Shown: positions 1 through 13,503, counted from the stretch's first letter. The stretch: DNA of 62,000 nucleotides from Zygnema cylindricum (GCA_037447655.1 JBBHKE010002818.1:1-62000), one strand, 5' to 3'. A program made the numbers and translations. The notes: generated from the letters alone by a model not told the origin.

Positions 1-1191
1 CTGCTTCTTGTGCTACTCCAAAGACACGGCCCGCCACAAATTGTGCTACTTCTTCACGTCTTATTCTTCGTGCTTTGCTTGCGCCACAAAGGTGTGCAAG
101 CAGGTGCGTATAGCACCTTCGTCGCACATTGGCTTGGCGCCCGGCGCCCCCTCGCGGGCGCAAAGGTGTGGACGGAGCAGCCTGAAGGTATGACGTAGGA
201 ATACAGAAAACGCTTTTGTGCTTATTCTTCATCTCCTTGCTTGCGCAAGACCGCGTGCCCGAAGGACTGTATCAAAGAGCATACGCTCTGTCGTAAGTAT
301 TTGTGATTGGCTTGTTTACATCCAGACTGTCGATGATTCGAGCAAAAACATTTTGTACAGTTATGCTGCTCTGCATTTTCAATTATTCAGCATTTTTCTC
401 CGAGATATGGCTTTCACCAGTATCAACATTTAATCCATTGAACACAGATGTATCCCCATTGTTTTCTGTTTGATGTGGTGAAATGACGATGATCTTGATT
501 CCCTGGCCTAATTTTCACCTTCACATTTTGATCATCGTTTGATTAATATTCGTATTTGGTCATCTGGATTTAAAAAATAGTGAACGATTTTAAATCCAAA
601 TTGCTGTACAAATTGCAGAAATACGATTCTTCATACAATCATTCCAATCTTTTTTTTTTAAGAAGTATGTGATCAGTCAATCAGTTTCAGAACAAAAAAA
701 CTAGAAGGGACATTCAACTTGACCAAAAACGCACTTGCCGCTTCCGAAGTTCAGAAAAAGCTGTTGCTTTGGACATGATTTTGCAAAAGAAAAAAACTCA
801 TTTTCATTGCTTTTTTATTTCTTTTATCTAGTTTGGTGTGATCACATCATACTTTTAAACGTGACAAGCCTGAAGAGAAGTATACACCAAAATTATTATC
901 GAGCGGTATAAGTGTTCTCACTAATTTATGAGGAAAAAGAGGAGAAAATGACTAGATATTAGTGTGCCTGCTCATGTTTCGAAACTACAGTCGTCACTAT
1001 TAGTTGAACATGTTTTGGGCAATAATAAGTTAGCTTCCGAAATACAAACTCCTCATTTAATCACGCCATTTCACAACCCAAAGGTAAGATCTTTAATTAT
1101 ACATTGCTTGCTGCAAAAAATCAGCGGATGGTGGATTAAAAAAGTTTAAATATCTATCCGTACAGTTGTTCCTTACCGCAAATGAATCAAA
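1..1191. other. No gene recognised
   Basis: The first 200 bases are richer in GC than the rest, and then the sequence becomes AT-rich. Short open frames exist on both strands, but none has a recognisable motif, a plausible splice pattern or a believable composition. This may be the flank of a gene lying outside the window. Confidence 0.5.
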
Positions 1192-1819
1192 GAAATAACC
1201 ATCCGACCCTCGATTGTCATTATTACAATACCAGTTAACAAAAACAATTTTTGTTTACTACCGTCGATATTATGGATTACATAGAGGTGACTATTACTAA
1301 AGTCAAGATGTCGACCTATAAAGTAATTGACAAATATTGAATTCAAGATGTCTAAAATCATTAATTCTTTTAAGCCAGAAGTCATTGAGAGATTGAATGT
1401 GTGTACTTCGTACCTTTGTTTGTTCTCACCTTAGTTATTATTTACATTGATGGACAACAGCATAATTTGCGCATGTCTCTTAACCAACATACGCAACAAG
1501 TAAAGAAAACTTTTAAGTACTTGTTACTTATGTTGGTTAAGAGATATGCCAAATTATGCACATGTTCATCAACGTTAACAATAACTACCTTAGGAACAAA
1601 CAACGGTATGAAGTACACACATTCAATCTCTCAATGATTTATGGCTTAAAAAGGTTAATGGTTCTAAACAACTTCAATTCAATATTTGTCAATAAGATAA
1701 TGGGCCGACATCCTGAATTTAATAATAGTCACCTCACCACTATGTAATCCATAATATGAACCGTAGTTTTTGTTGATTGGTATTGGGATAATGACAACCG
1801 TGGGCCAGGTGGTTATTTC
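1192..1819. repeat. Foldback (inverted-repeat) element, arms of about 310 bp
   Basis: The sequence from 1192 to about 1500 is matched in reverse complement by about 1510 to 1819, with roughly 80-85% identity by eye. Shared landmarks are GAAATAACC at the left edge with GGTTATTTC at the right edge, and a central palindrome around CTCTTAACCAACATA and its complement near 1478-1545. There is almost no unique interior. This is the form of a MITE or foldback transposon. I could not settle a target-site duplication, so the superfamily is open. Confidence 0.75.
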
Positions 1820-2708
1820 AACGACATAAACAAGAAGTAAAGAAAACTGAACTAATCTTTTTGTTCCCACCATTTTCAAATCCATGACAAAAACAAAAGG
1901 AACTCAAACGAGGCAACTTCATTATTTACAATTTGAGAAATGAACTCCTAATCATGCCACATCTGGCCAAGAGGATATATTTTGTTCGTACGTAAAAAGG
2001 AATGAAATCATTTGTCTTCTTCCCATATCCCCCCCCCCCCCTTATGGACAGTGATTACTCAAACCTTCCCTCTCTGCTCTGTCGTAGAGTCTCGGGTATT
2101 AAGTGGACAGAGAAGCTAATAAAACTATTTACATTTCGTGACTATTCTAAGACAGCTCATGATGGCTCTATGTTTTACTTACAATGTATGTGCTTGAGGC
2201 TTTTTTCATTCTATATACATAACCTGAAGTTTTACACAATCTGACATTGACTTTTTCCTAACTATGTAAAAAACAAAGGCTACTTGTCACCTAGTCGTAC
2301 CAGTACTGACTATATCTCACAAATCTCACAACTAAAAAGTAAAACCTGTGAACCTGTGAACCCTTTGGTTTTGGTCTAACTTTTACGACATCACTACATT
2401 TACTCCAAACCGATATTCTCTACATACAGCTGAAGGTGTTTTACTAAACAGTAACAATACGCACTCTTCTCTTTAAAAGGCAGAAGTACATCACGATAAC
2501 ATTCAAGAATTCATTGAATGAAAGCGAAAAACTTTATCGACTTAGGTGATCCCTTGGATCTTTCAAGCGACCCAGTTGACTTGTGACTCTTTGAAGGACA
2601 CCCGGAAAAAAAGAAAAAAAGGAAAAAAAAAAAACAAAACTCACTCACTCACTCACCCAGATGACTGACGCCTTGAGAATTTCAGAAACAAATTAATTGT
2701 GTTTGTTC
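1820..2708. other. Intergenic, 3' flank of the LRR gene
   Basis: No gene is visible. The stretch holds a run of about eleven C at 2030-2041 and an A-rich tract with a TCAC repeat at 2605-2657. It lies downstream of the minus-strand LRR gene and should include its 3' UTR. I did not identify a clear polyadenylation signal. Confidence 0.5.
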
Positions 2709-5700
2709 TCAGCTTGAAACCCCGGTAACGGCCAGATTTGGGGCCCAAAAGCAGTGGGAGGAAGCTTGAAGTACTCGCAAATGACTATGGGACACTTTAC
2801 ATGAGTGGAGAGTGAGTCTGGAAAGCTTCCTAAGTTGAAGAATGTGAACGAGTCCAGCCCCACTGACTGAACAATTCGAGACATTTAAGCTCTCCAGCAT
2901 TTCCATCTCTGCAAGTCCCTCGAACCCGAGCATCCGTAATAAGAAGAGGTAAATATACAACATCAGGAAATAAATTGAAAAAAGGATGATATTGGATCAG
3001 TTACATCACACGTTTCAGCGAAAAAAAAAACAAAAAAGAACAATACAAGATTTGTACATCAATCTCACGTTTCGACAAAAACGTGTAACCGGGCTTTTCA
3101 CTCACAATAACATTCAGCCATCAGGCGATAAATACAGCTTAAAGAGGAATCATATATACAGTGTTTTTTGTGTTAAAGTGAGTTATTATTGTCGTAATCA
3201 TGCAGAAATCTGTAAGGTTCATACAAAATTATGTACAATGACTATGGTTGTTTGCAGTAACATAATTGCTTCCATATATATAATCCCCCTGATAAAATCC
3301 AGTGCTTTAGAAGAGACAAATAGAAGATGAATCAGAAACAAGGAGGACAAAATATTACCAGAAAGACAGGCCAGGCTTTTGTCTGTGACACGACTGTTTT
3401 GACTGAGATTGAGAGATCTCAATCTTGTTAGTCCTCGTATTTGTTGAACACCGGCATCCGTGATGGTTCCCCCACATAGTTCCAAATTTTGAAGGTTCTT
3501 GAAGTCTGCGAGACAGACGAAGATATTGCCACCAATTAGGACAAAAAGGGAAACAAAAATAACAAAAAACACAAAGAAAAGCAAATGCGAAAAGAAAAAA
3601 GCAGAGAATTGTATGTGGAGAAGAACATACGCTGAAGATGACCTGCACCCACATCAGTAATTTTTGCACCAAAAAGGTCAATGAGGTAAGTCCTGTTAAA
3701 GCTGTGCAGCACATAAACATCCACCAAAGGGTCAATGAGAGACTGACAGATGTTGATTGCTCACAAGGCTAATGAATAAGTTCCTCATCTAGTTAATTAA
3801 CTATTGTCTAATTCCTATGTGAAAATCAATTAAGCCTCAAGGATTTAATGAAAACCAATAAAACAAAATTTTCCTAATCCAATAGCCCTCCACTCATTCC
3901 CATCCTCTGACATGTTTTATTGTCATGACAAAGTGAGTGTCACCACGCAACCATTCTTTATTTACATCTTTATTAGAGTTAACCACTACTTTGAGTGAGC
4001 GTTTTTCTGACCCAAAATCACAAACAAGTGATAAAAACACTATTTAAGTGGCCCATAGTGGGCCACATCGCAAAACATGATTTTGTTTAGTTTACACTAA
4101 ATCCGTTTTAACACTAAAAGAACAGTCATAATGTTTGCAAACACAACAGTACAACGGCAAAAGTTCAGAAGTACAAACATGTGAGACAAGCGAGGCCTGA
4201 ATCTGTGATAGTATGGGAATCAATATTGAGAGATGTGAGAGCTCGCATTTTTGCCAAAACAGGCATCCCACTATCTGTCACTTCCGAATAACTAACACTC
4301 AGGGACTCCAGACCAGTTAATTCTGTAAGCAAAAGAAAAGGAAAACAGAGAGAATTTGAAAGATCCCAATGTTAGCACCTTACCCAGATGCTCCTCCAAT
4401 TCAACCATATACCTACCATAAGATCTACTCTTAAGTGCACAAAGAGTCAGCATATATCTTCTTCCATTCTAGGGAGGTAAAATCATGTATGAACAAAAAA
4501 AATGACAAATACCTGCATGGCACATTCTGGCTGGACTCTTTATCTGTTACACTATCAGTGTAAGACATAATTACATTATTACAACTAATACAATATTACA
4601 CCACTACTGTTAAATTATTACAAAAGTTAACCAGTACAATTCTCATGTTTGCCACCCAAGCTATACCGACAGGTAAGCAGCTAGAACCACAGACAAAGGT
4701 AAACACCAGAAACATGATTACAAACCAGAAGTTTGGTACTCACTTCCCAAATGACGAAGACCCTCATCTCCCACTCGTGTGTCTGTCAGATCCAGACGTC
4801 GAAGACACCTGAGTTCTGCCCCCTCATCAATAGACCCACAGACAATCAGGACAGATCTAGTGTAGCGTCTACCATCATTATTGTGGCTTCAAACTTAGCA
4901 TGGATCAAAAAAGGGTGGTTCCCGAATACTTAATGATAAGAATGTGAATAGGTGGGAATTACCTGGGAAATACCTATGTTAATTTGGTTTACAATTTGTT
5001 TGTGTCACACTATATATTCCGACGAGTCTAACATCTCAATTATCCATATTAGTGTGGGTTGCACTAATGTTGGTAGACTGTGTAGGTGATTACTGGATTT
5101 GTCCTAAGTGGCAATCCTTACATGTTCACACGAGGCATACAAGGCAAACTGTCCCGAAGCTTATTACTACTAATTTTTTAGTTAATACCAAATAGCTTAG
5201 TGTGATCTATTCCTATCAGAATAGATTTATGCTCTTACCTCCTAAATAACGCATGTCGACGTCCGAAACTCCTGTGGAGTCCAAACTCAAATCTTCCAGC
5301 TGACTGAGCTCTGGCAACCCCCAAATAATTATTTAATCCAAGTTAGACTGCTGTAAAACTAACACCACCACTTGATAGGATTTAATTTGTACACAGCAAA
5401 ACTAAAGAGGGAAAAGCAAAAGCAGAAAGAATTACGAGATAAAGATCAGAAGATAAAAACTCATATTCAGAATTCCTGATGCTGAAGGTTAACTGTTGTA
5501 AAGGAAAAAGAACAGAGTTATCCCAAACCAAATAGAACTGTAGAGAAAATGCTTTTTGCTATAACATGAAAGCCTGATTAAGAGATTTACAAACCAAAGA
5601 AATAAACCATCTAAAAAAGTTCTGACCAATTTAATAAGTAGGTATGCATTAAAGAAATCTTCACCTTCAAGAGGAGACAAGCCCTTCGTAACACCAGTGT

Positions 5701-8700
5701 ATGCTAAATCGAGATTCTGAAGATTCACCAGCCCTACACATAAAGCAGAAATAAAAAATCAGGACAGAGATTGTCAGGCAAAAGCTTAAAAATTTTATCA
5801 TTTATCACTCATTCCTCATGATTCTCCCTCAGGGAAAGCTCCAGAAAAAAAATAAAAAAAAATAAAGACAGATCCCAAGCGATCTTAAGCCAAGAAGAAT
5901 CTCCAATAACAAACTATACTACCTGGGATTTTTTCCAAATAACACAGCTTTTATAAAACGCACCATTACAATTCACAAACAAAGTTACAAACAAATTTAT
6001 AGACAACGTTTGCACTGGAATAAAAAAAAAGCAAATAAAAAAATGGGCAGACGTTTCCTTCTTTCTGATTCAAAACACAAGAAAATAGTTGAATGCCTTT
6101 TTTCTAATAGATACCTTGGAGATATACCAGACCCCTACTAGTGACCTTCCCGCATCTTCCGAGGTTGAGAAAAGTCAAAGTTGTTAGTCCTGCACAACAG
6201 ACATTATGCCTTATCAGAAAAACTGATGTGTCCTTATAAACACTTCAACATTTATTAGACACGAATAACTATTAATTGATCAATGCAAACACCAGTTATT
6301 ATGTGCTAAATATATAAACCAGGAAAAGCCATTCCATACAAGAATCTTTACAGAATTCATATCTGTGAGGAATTTGGGAGACAATAACATGACATTATGG
6401 TGCAAAGAATGAGCCCAAATGATATATGTACACATCCTATTATTTTGGAAGAAACACTAAAACTGAACAGAGAAGAGATATTGTACGACTTACGACCAAC
6501 TGTTACAAGCCCAAAATCGGATATCTGGCAACCAGTCAAACGCAAAATTTTCAGTCGTTTTAAACCTGCAAAACACTCCCAAAACAATGTTTTGAGATTG
6601 CAGAGCAAATCATCCAATCCCAGAAGCTACAAACGCAGGACAAAAAAGATAAACACACCTAACAAAAGGTAATTCATAAGTTCTAAAAAAGAACAACAAG
6701 AACTTGTAAAAGTGAACAAACACCTACTTAGGAATTTTACTTTTCAAGCCACATAATTTAAGAGACTTATCTTGACAGGTATGCCAAACATGTCAGGCAT
6801 AGTTCACCATCGAATTCAAACGATTAATGAATAAAACAATTAACAAAAAACTCAATTGTTCTAGTGTTAAACCTGAAATAGTGAAGGCTTTGAGAGAGTC
6901 ATACCGTGTAAACGTGCAAGACCACAATCAGTCACTTTGGACCGTGAAAGGTTAAGCTCCTCCAGTGAAGTCAGCAATGACAATGGAGGCATATCACTGT
7001 CCTTTACTAACTTACACCAACCTAGATTGAGACGCTTAAGCTTTGTCAAGCCTGAGCCCATCTCCCAAAGAAGAGAAAAACAGCTATTACCATGTTTTCA
7101 CGAAACCTCTTTAGCATATAGCTTCGAGTTGATTTTTGGTTCCACAGACTCGGGATTGGTAAAGAGAAGGCCGAGATAGTACAAAATAACACAAGGAATT
7201 CAATAATGCGTGGATAATGCCTCTTGCCCTTGATTGTCAAGACATTTTATGTGAGGTATCTAAAATGCACGAACTATACCATGAATTTCTTTACATTCCA
7301 TGAAAACCGCAAATTCCCTCTGTATGTTTATTTTCACTCACCCTGAATATGTATAAGGCCTGCTCCAACTGCTGGACAGAGCTCCATGTCAAGATTTGTA
7401 AGGGAATAAAGACAAGACAATGACTCCATCGCCACAGCTGTGATTTCCGGACAGGCTTTGCAACTCAGACTTTCGAGTTGTCGACAGCCTGCATAAGAAC
7501 AAAGGAAAAAATGTTTGAATAACAAAAAAGAATAAAAAATAATTACTTGCTGTAAGATAAATTCCTGTCAGCAAAACAATAAGACACTGTTTCCACAACT
7601 GTTTCAAGAAAGGGTCAATTACCGCGTAAAAATGAAAGGCCAGCATCTGTGATTCGACTACAGCCATCAAGATTGATGGTCTCAAGATTTACTGCTTGGA
7701 CAAGGTGAAGGAGTCCGGCATCTGAAAGCTGACTGCATCCTGAAAAGTCCACCGAAAGTAAGGAAGACTGATGAAGACCAATCAGGTACAACCAGGTGTC
7801 ACTTACTCCCGGATGATTTCTCAAAGATATGTCCTGTCATCCCTTGCCCAGGATAAATGCACATCAGGATGCTGACATTTAGTAAGATTTACCAGACGCA
7901 CATCATAACACATGTCGCGCGTCTGAGTTGATAGCAAAAACCTCTTGATAACCATTAAAAGTTTGAAAAAAAAAATTCCTCACAACAAGGACAATATGCA
8001 GAAAGTTGAATAACTTCAGTAAAAAAAAAAGGCACTTTTTTAGGACCTGAAGATCGCATCCACAGAAGGTCTGGAGAGCTGCCGATGTGAGAGATCGACG
8101 GGTAGCAAGTTCATTGAAGACTCGCTGACTGAGGTCTCGAGGAAGGTCCTCCAATGTAGAATAACTTACAATTTTCTGTTGAAAAAAAAACATAATTGGA
8201 TTCAGGAAAACAGATGCAAATAAAGCTGGGAGGTATGAAATTACTTTGGAGCATCTCTTACAATAATGGGACCAATAAGGAACATATCACCTGAACTTGG
8301 AAACTAAATCACACACATCTGTGGAAAAAATCAGGAAACAGGAGCCATCCCGCCTTTCAATCTGCACGAACGTGACAATAATAGATATGGTCTGACAAAA
8401 CATAGGAACTTGCTATAATGCAGAGTTCAAGATGAACTTTGGAAGCAAAACATGGCTTGTACTGCAAAGAGTTATCATCATTAACAAAACTGCCACATAG
8501 CAGGCGCAGTTCCAAACAATTAATGTGCTTCAACACAGACTTCAACGAAATAAATGCCAAACTTCAAAGAAATTTAAAATGCCTGATACGCAAGATATAC
8601 AGTTTTGATTGCTACACATATAATGGAACATCATGATGGCACAAAAAGCCATACGAATGAACACTTCAGCCCTATTAAGCAGCTAAATACAATCATTTCT

Positions 8701-10214
8701 TGATCAGTCTTTATGTGTTTCATCTACATGATTTGGATAGAATACTCGTCTAGCAGAACTGAAATAGCCCATCATTGCATAATGACACTGCCATTTATTT
8801 TTCTATTTGCAGAAAGTGGATGTACAGAATTAGCTGACAAACGTAGACTAAACCAATTTACCATATTATTGTGCAACACTTCACTGCAATTTTTTTTTGG
8901 GGAAAACAAGAATGAGCACATTAATTCTCGCCAAAAAACCAGATTCTTTGAAATCAGTAAGTGAAGGTGGCAGAAACTTGCTCATGTGCAAAACAGGAAG
9001 GCAAAAAATCGCTCTAAAGAGTCCTTGCAAAACTGATGTTGACTACACTGATAACTGTCCAAGAAGTGCACATAAGTACCAATATCAATTTTCTCAACAA
9101 TATTGAAGAGGCAAACAATACGCACATGAATGGACAAGAAAAATCATAAGCAATATCTTTATCTGCTTACAAGACTTGGAAACATGAACGCAGCAATGTA
9201 AATTTACCATCCATATTTAGTCATTGACTTGCAGAGGCAAGCATGAAGGTCCAAACACATAAATACTCATACCTTCCAAACGCAATGGGAAACATTGCAA
9301 CAATTACTCGCAAATACATTTAGTGCATATTAAACAATGTCCAACGTTATCAACTGCCTCACAATAATAACCAGGATAAGAATAAATGAGTCAAGCAAAT
9401 TATTGCGCCGTACATTACCAAACAAAAATAAAACAAAAATGGACAGCGGTCCCTGTTTTTCTCCAGCCACATCAGTAATAATTTACCACCCACTCACGAC
9501 ATGAGCAGTTTTACAGCCAAAAATTAATTTGAAGATAAAGACTGGCGAGAAACATAGACAAAAAATCCTCTAACGGAACACGAAATGCAGGGAATTCTAG
9601 ACGATACCTTTGCTATTTGGTACACACAGATATCCTGTAAGGTGCCATAAAGCATTTCTTCACGTTCTGCTTCATGTTGCACAAATTCGGTAATCACCCT
9701 GTAACAGAAAGCCACATTTAAGGAATTATAATAACAAAAAAACAAAAAACTACATTGCTAGGAATGTCACGAACAAAAAAAGACATGACACCCATGTATG
9801 AGTTACATACATGGAAATACCGCAATAAATGTCCTTAAAACATTATATTATGTAATTTCATAGGCTTTATGTGCAAGATACCAAACTCACCCTCAGCAAT
9901 TCCATACCAACAATGGTGCCAGCCCTCCAGTTTCCTTCAATTATTAAATAGTATTGAGAACAACTTCAAAGAAATACATGGATTACAAAACAAAGAGCGG
10001 AATAAAGGAAAGACTTAAAATCTGACAATGTGGCGGAATCAGTTCAAGAAAATGGAAGAACATCACAAACATATTCCTCACATATTCCTCTTCATTTTCC
10101 TGGGAATGCACAAACGAATCAAGAAAAGAATAACCTTTCAGGCGACGGCAATTGCATCTCCAAAATATCAGAGGAATCATCTTCAGGAATCCATTTGGAG
10201 CAAGCTCCTCCCAT
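2709..10214 (-). CDS. Plant LRR-family protein (F-box-like N terminus plus leucine-rich repeats), 15 exons
   Basis: Exons, read on the minus strand: 10214-10135, 9698-9608, 8175-8047, 7833-7623, 7488-7342, 7051-6905, 6565-6494, 6189-6115, 5733-5665, 5310-5239, 4815-4744, 4322-4179, 3701-3631, 3505-3359, 2908-2709 (stop TGA). All introns are GT-AG and phases agree except at exon 13. The product would be about 575 residues, close to the about 585 I recall for the Arabidopsis At1g15740-type proteins it resembles throughout. It begins MGGACS, a likely N-myristoylation site, which fixes the start. Residues 58-100 carry an F-box-like stretch (STLEDLPRDLSQRVFNEL), followed by about 18 LRRs of the cysteine-containing type (for example LNLSQNSRVTDKSLACL). 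The family's function is not firmly known; a scaffold or ubiquitin-ligase adaptor role is inference. Exon 13 is one base short (71 nt), which shifts the frame, so this is either a recent lesion or a consensus error. Confidence 0.9.
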
Positions 10215-11555
10215 GATGTAAGGCCTTCCCTTACAGAAGAAAAACGTTGGTAAATCGTCTGTTTGCTGAAAAAAGAATCTCCTGGTTTACAACAGCTTTA
10301 AATTCTGATATACTCGCCTTCATTTGTGGCAATGCTCCCTTGTTAACATCTGCTCTTGTAACAGCTAAATGGCCATTGCTGCAAGTAAGGCAACAGTTCA
10401 GCTTCATGGTATGCAACTTTTGCCTGCTTGCAGCACTGCTGTAACCAAGTCCTAATAGCAAACAGGATGAGACAAATCTTGCAAATGTGAACATAGATAA
10501 AAAGTGCGACGAATTGCGTCATATTCACACATGTATTGTGAACATACCATATTCCGTACGATACTTCTTGTTCAGCCGTTTTATAGGAATCCAATTTGCA
10601 TCTTAACCAATCATTGTTCAGGTAAGAACGAGCGGTTTTATGTACAGTTCGTTTTGGAACTGTTCGAGTCACGCGTAGAGTTGTAGTAGTCTTGTGGGAA
10701 CGAGCCAATGGCATGGAAGAATTCATTTAAAAGGGAATCTTCAATAGGCATGTGAATGGTTTTACACGAAGTTGTGGCCAATCCGGCCAGTTTTTGTCGT
10801 CTTTTTACCAAGATTTTACGTGATTTTGGATGACGAAATGTCACGATGCACCCGTACAAGAAATGTTGTCCTTTAAGGGGGAAAAGTTTTCTTCTCTTGC
10901 TACGTGGCAGCGTGTAATTAGCTCATACATCTTTGGAATTTACATCGCGATAACTTCTCGGGATAGAAAAAAAGGCGAATTAAAACATTTCGTTCGTGTC
11001 ACCAACTCACCACAATTGACGATATGATATATTACGCAAGACAATTGCAAACGCACCGACAAAATATCTGATGCCCGGACCAAAAAATGATTGCGACGTA
11101 TGACGGAAAAGTATCCTGCGAAAAAGTTAATTTTTACAGATATTTTGCCACGCTGTCACGTGGGTCAGCCAACTCAATTCGCATGCGATCGCGCAATCGC
11201 AAACGTGGCAGATCAAGTTCCGCCCCCTAAGCAAAATCGCCTTGGGCGCTACAGTCTCGTACATTATAACCGTACATTAGGCGATCGACGCTCCCAGGTT
11301 TGCATCGCCGTAAAAATTATGACAAACCAGAAATTGAATGGGCAAAACAAAAAAAAAGGTGAAAAAAAACTGTTTCGGGTGATTTTTTTTTTAACCACCC
11401 TACGCATGCCCGGTTCAATATTGGGTGCTTGACGTGGAGCGCTTCATAGATTTGCAGGATTCCGTACATTTATGTACCGATGACGTCCGCTACAGTACAG
11501 TCTAGGTTTCTTACGAGTTGGCCCGGCTGGTGGGAGTGGTGAGATTCGTATTCTA
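10215..11555. other. Upstream region of the LRR gene
   Basis: This 1.3 kb lies 5' of the minus-strand LRR start. A minus-strand open frame at 10726-10343 has no recognisable domain and could be 5' UTR or chance. I see no convincing TATA box or other core element, and the transcription start is unknown. TIR elements begin immediately beyond it. Confidence 0.4.
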
Positions 11556-11565
11556 CAGTACAGTA

Positions 11566-11782
11566 CACCGCCAATCGTTATTAGCGTTGTGTACGCTAAT
11601 TCCGTCCCGCCTTTTTTTGTTTTTATTCTCAAATAGAATTATCCACACTATTTTAAAAAAACCCTAATTCCTAATTAGAATGGACGATTTCTTCGAAAAT
11701 TTCCAAATTCCCAATTAGCGTAAACCACGCTAATTATTCGTATACTCTAAAAAAACTTACACGCTAATAACGATTGGCGGTT
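11566..11782. mobile_element. Short TIR element (MITE), TA target family, copy A
   Basis: The left end reads CACCGCCAATCGTTATTAGCG directly after TA. The right end is the complement, CGCTAATAACGATTGGCGG, followed by a slightly altered terminus (TTG in place of TG). The interior is AT-rich and non-coding. The element is nearly the same as copy B, which starts only a few bases later, and as the copy at 39560. Confidence 0.8.
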
Positions 11783-11788
11783 GCAGTA

Positions 11789-11998
11789 CACCGCCAATCG
11801 TTGTCGCGTTATCTACCATAATTCCGTCCCTTTTTTTTATTTTTGTTCTCCAAATAGAATTATCCACACTATTTAAAAGTCCTAATTCCTAATTAGAGTA
11901 ATCGATTTCTTCAAATTTTCAAATTCCCAATTAGCGTAAACCACGCTAATTATTCGTATACGCTAAAAAAGCTTACACGCTAATAACGATTGGCGGTG
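11789..11998. mobile_element. Short TIR element (MITE), TA target family, copy B
   Basis: The terminal inverted repeats run from CACCGCCAATCG to CGATTGGCGGTG and the element is flanked by TA on both sides (11787-11788 and 11999-12000). It is 210 bp long and non-coding. It sits head to tail with copy A, separated only by CAGTA, and is about 90% identical to it by eye. This suggests insertion next to an existing copy or a local duplication. Confidence 0.85.
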
Positions 11999-12604
11999 TA
12001 GTGCGCCCAACCAGAACCGGCGCAAACCTAGATTCTCTTCCGTGGAGTTTCCGACCTTCACGGGTGTTTACGCGCCACGTCCGAAGTCGGAACTACAGTA
12101 ACGTTAACTCCAATTAAGATCGGATCGACGTTAATCGATTAACGTTATGGAAGTAGAAATTGGTAATATTCACGCTATCTTATGTTCAGGAGCTAGAAAA
12201 ATAGGGCACTGAATTAGCGTTTCTAACGCTATAGCGACTAACGGTATTACGTACTAGAATATTCGGCAAACATACAGAATCTAAAAGGGAGTTACGAGAC
12301 GATGAACCACAGGACGATTTTGAAGAAGTCTTCGGTACCGTTCAGTTTTTAGGTTGAACGGCACAACAATATGGTACACCAAGTTTAGTTTATGAAACAA
12401 ATTGTTAAAAAACCCAAAAAAAAAAGGGAAATAAAAAAGTAGAGTGGTAGAAACTATAAACCGTAAAACACACACTGACAACCATAGACCCTCCCATAAT
12501 GCCGGCAATAGTGGGAGATATAGAGGTTTTTGACACGGCTCACCACGTGGCATCGCAATGATGTCAAATTTACGAGCGTCGCTCAAAACGTACGCAGCGA
12601 AGTA

Positions 12605-13141
12605 CACCGCGCATCGTTATTAGTGTCAAAGTTTAAATAGTGTGTAAGTAAATATACCGTCATTGACGGTAATTAAGAATTTGAAAATTAAAAAAAAAAC
12701 GGTTTATTCTAATTTCAGTGTTAACGCTAATTTGGAGCAGCAAAAATGGAACAAATTTCTGTACGATTATATACATTATTATATGTATCCGTACAAAATA
12801 TAAAAAAAATCGTACACCGTAGTGAAATTTGAATATCCGTACATGTTAGACTGATTTACGTGTCAGACCAATCCCGTTTTTTTAGCGCACGTTCCTATGC
12901 GTATGCGTCCGATTTAATTCATTTTTTGTAAAATTTTCACGAAAGGTACATTTATGTACGTGCAACTGAACCGTACACCACGCTATTTAGATCTTATTGA
13001 ACTTTAGCTCTTTACGCTATTTTGTACGGTACTTCAATTAACGTCAAGGAAAAATTAAAATCATGTATCCTATTTGAGGAAAAAAATCAAAATTTTAAGA
13101 ACCCAAATTAGTGACTTTGACACTAATAACGATGCGCGGTG
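12605..13141. mobile_element. 537-bp TIR element, TA target family
   Basis: The ends form a perfect 28-bp inverted repeat that starts CACCGCGCATCGTTATTAGT, flanked by TA. The interior is AT-rich with no credible reading frame. Its length equals that of the element at 33776-34312, which carries the related CACCGCCAATCGCTATTAG terminus. Confidence 0.85.
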
Positions 13142-13204
13142 TAACGTCGAATTCTATTTGACTCTCCGTACGCCAGACAATATGCACGAATAAATCATAA
13201 GCTA

Positions 13205-13404
13205 CACCGTGAATCGTTATTAGCCTTATGTACTCTATATCGGCACCCCAAAATTTTGTCATTAATACTTTAAATATAATTAAATTACACTATTTAAGGA
13301 CGTGGACCATAATCTACCACGTCTCCTGGAACTAAATTAGAATGAATGACGCTAATATTTTCTTTACACTAATAATTTCTATACGCTAAAAACGATTCAA
13401 GGTG
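13205..13404. mobile_element. 200-bp TIR element (MITE), TA target family
   Basis: The left end is CACCGTGAATCGTTATTAG after TA and the right end is ACGATTCAAGGTG before TA. A reverse-oriented copy of the same size is present at 38874-39072, sharing the interior around ACGTGG...CCACGTC. It is non-coding. Confidence 0.8.
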
Positions 13405-13503
13405 TAGGTTTCCCTATGGATATTAGGTCAACTTCCAGTCCTCCTCGCTTTAACCGTCCGCCGGATAGTCCGAAATAAAGCGCATACTTAAGGAACCGAG
13501 TTA

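Noticed and set aside
8200-9600. Possible small genes inside LRR intron 2 (open frames at 8357-9106).
   Set aside because: They lie within a supported intron and have no splice support, motif or convincing composition.
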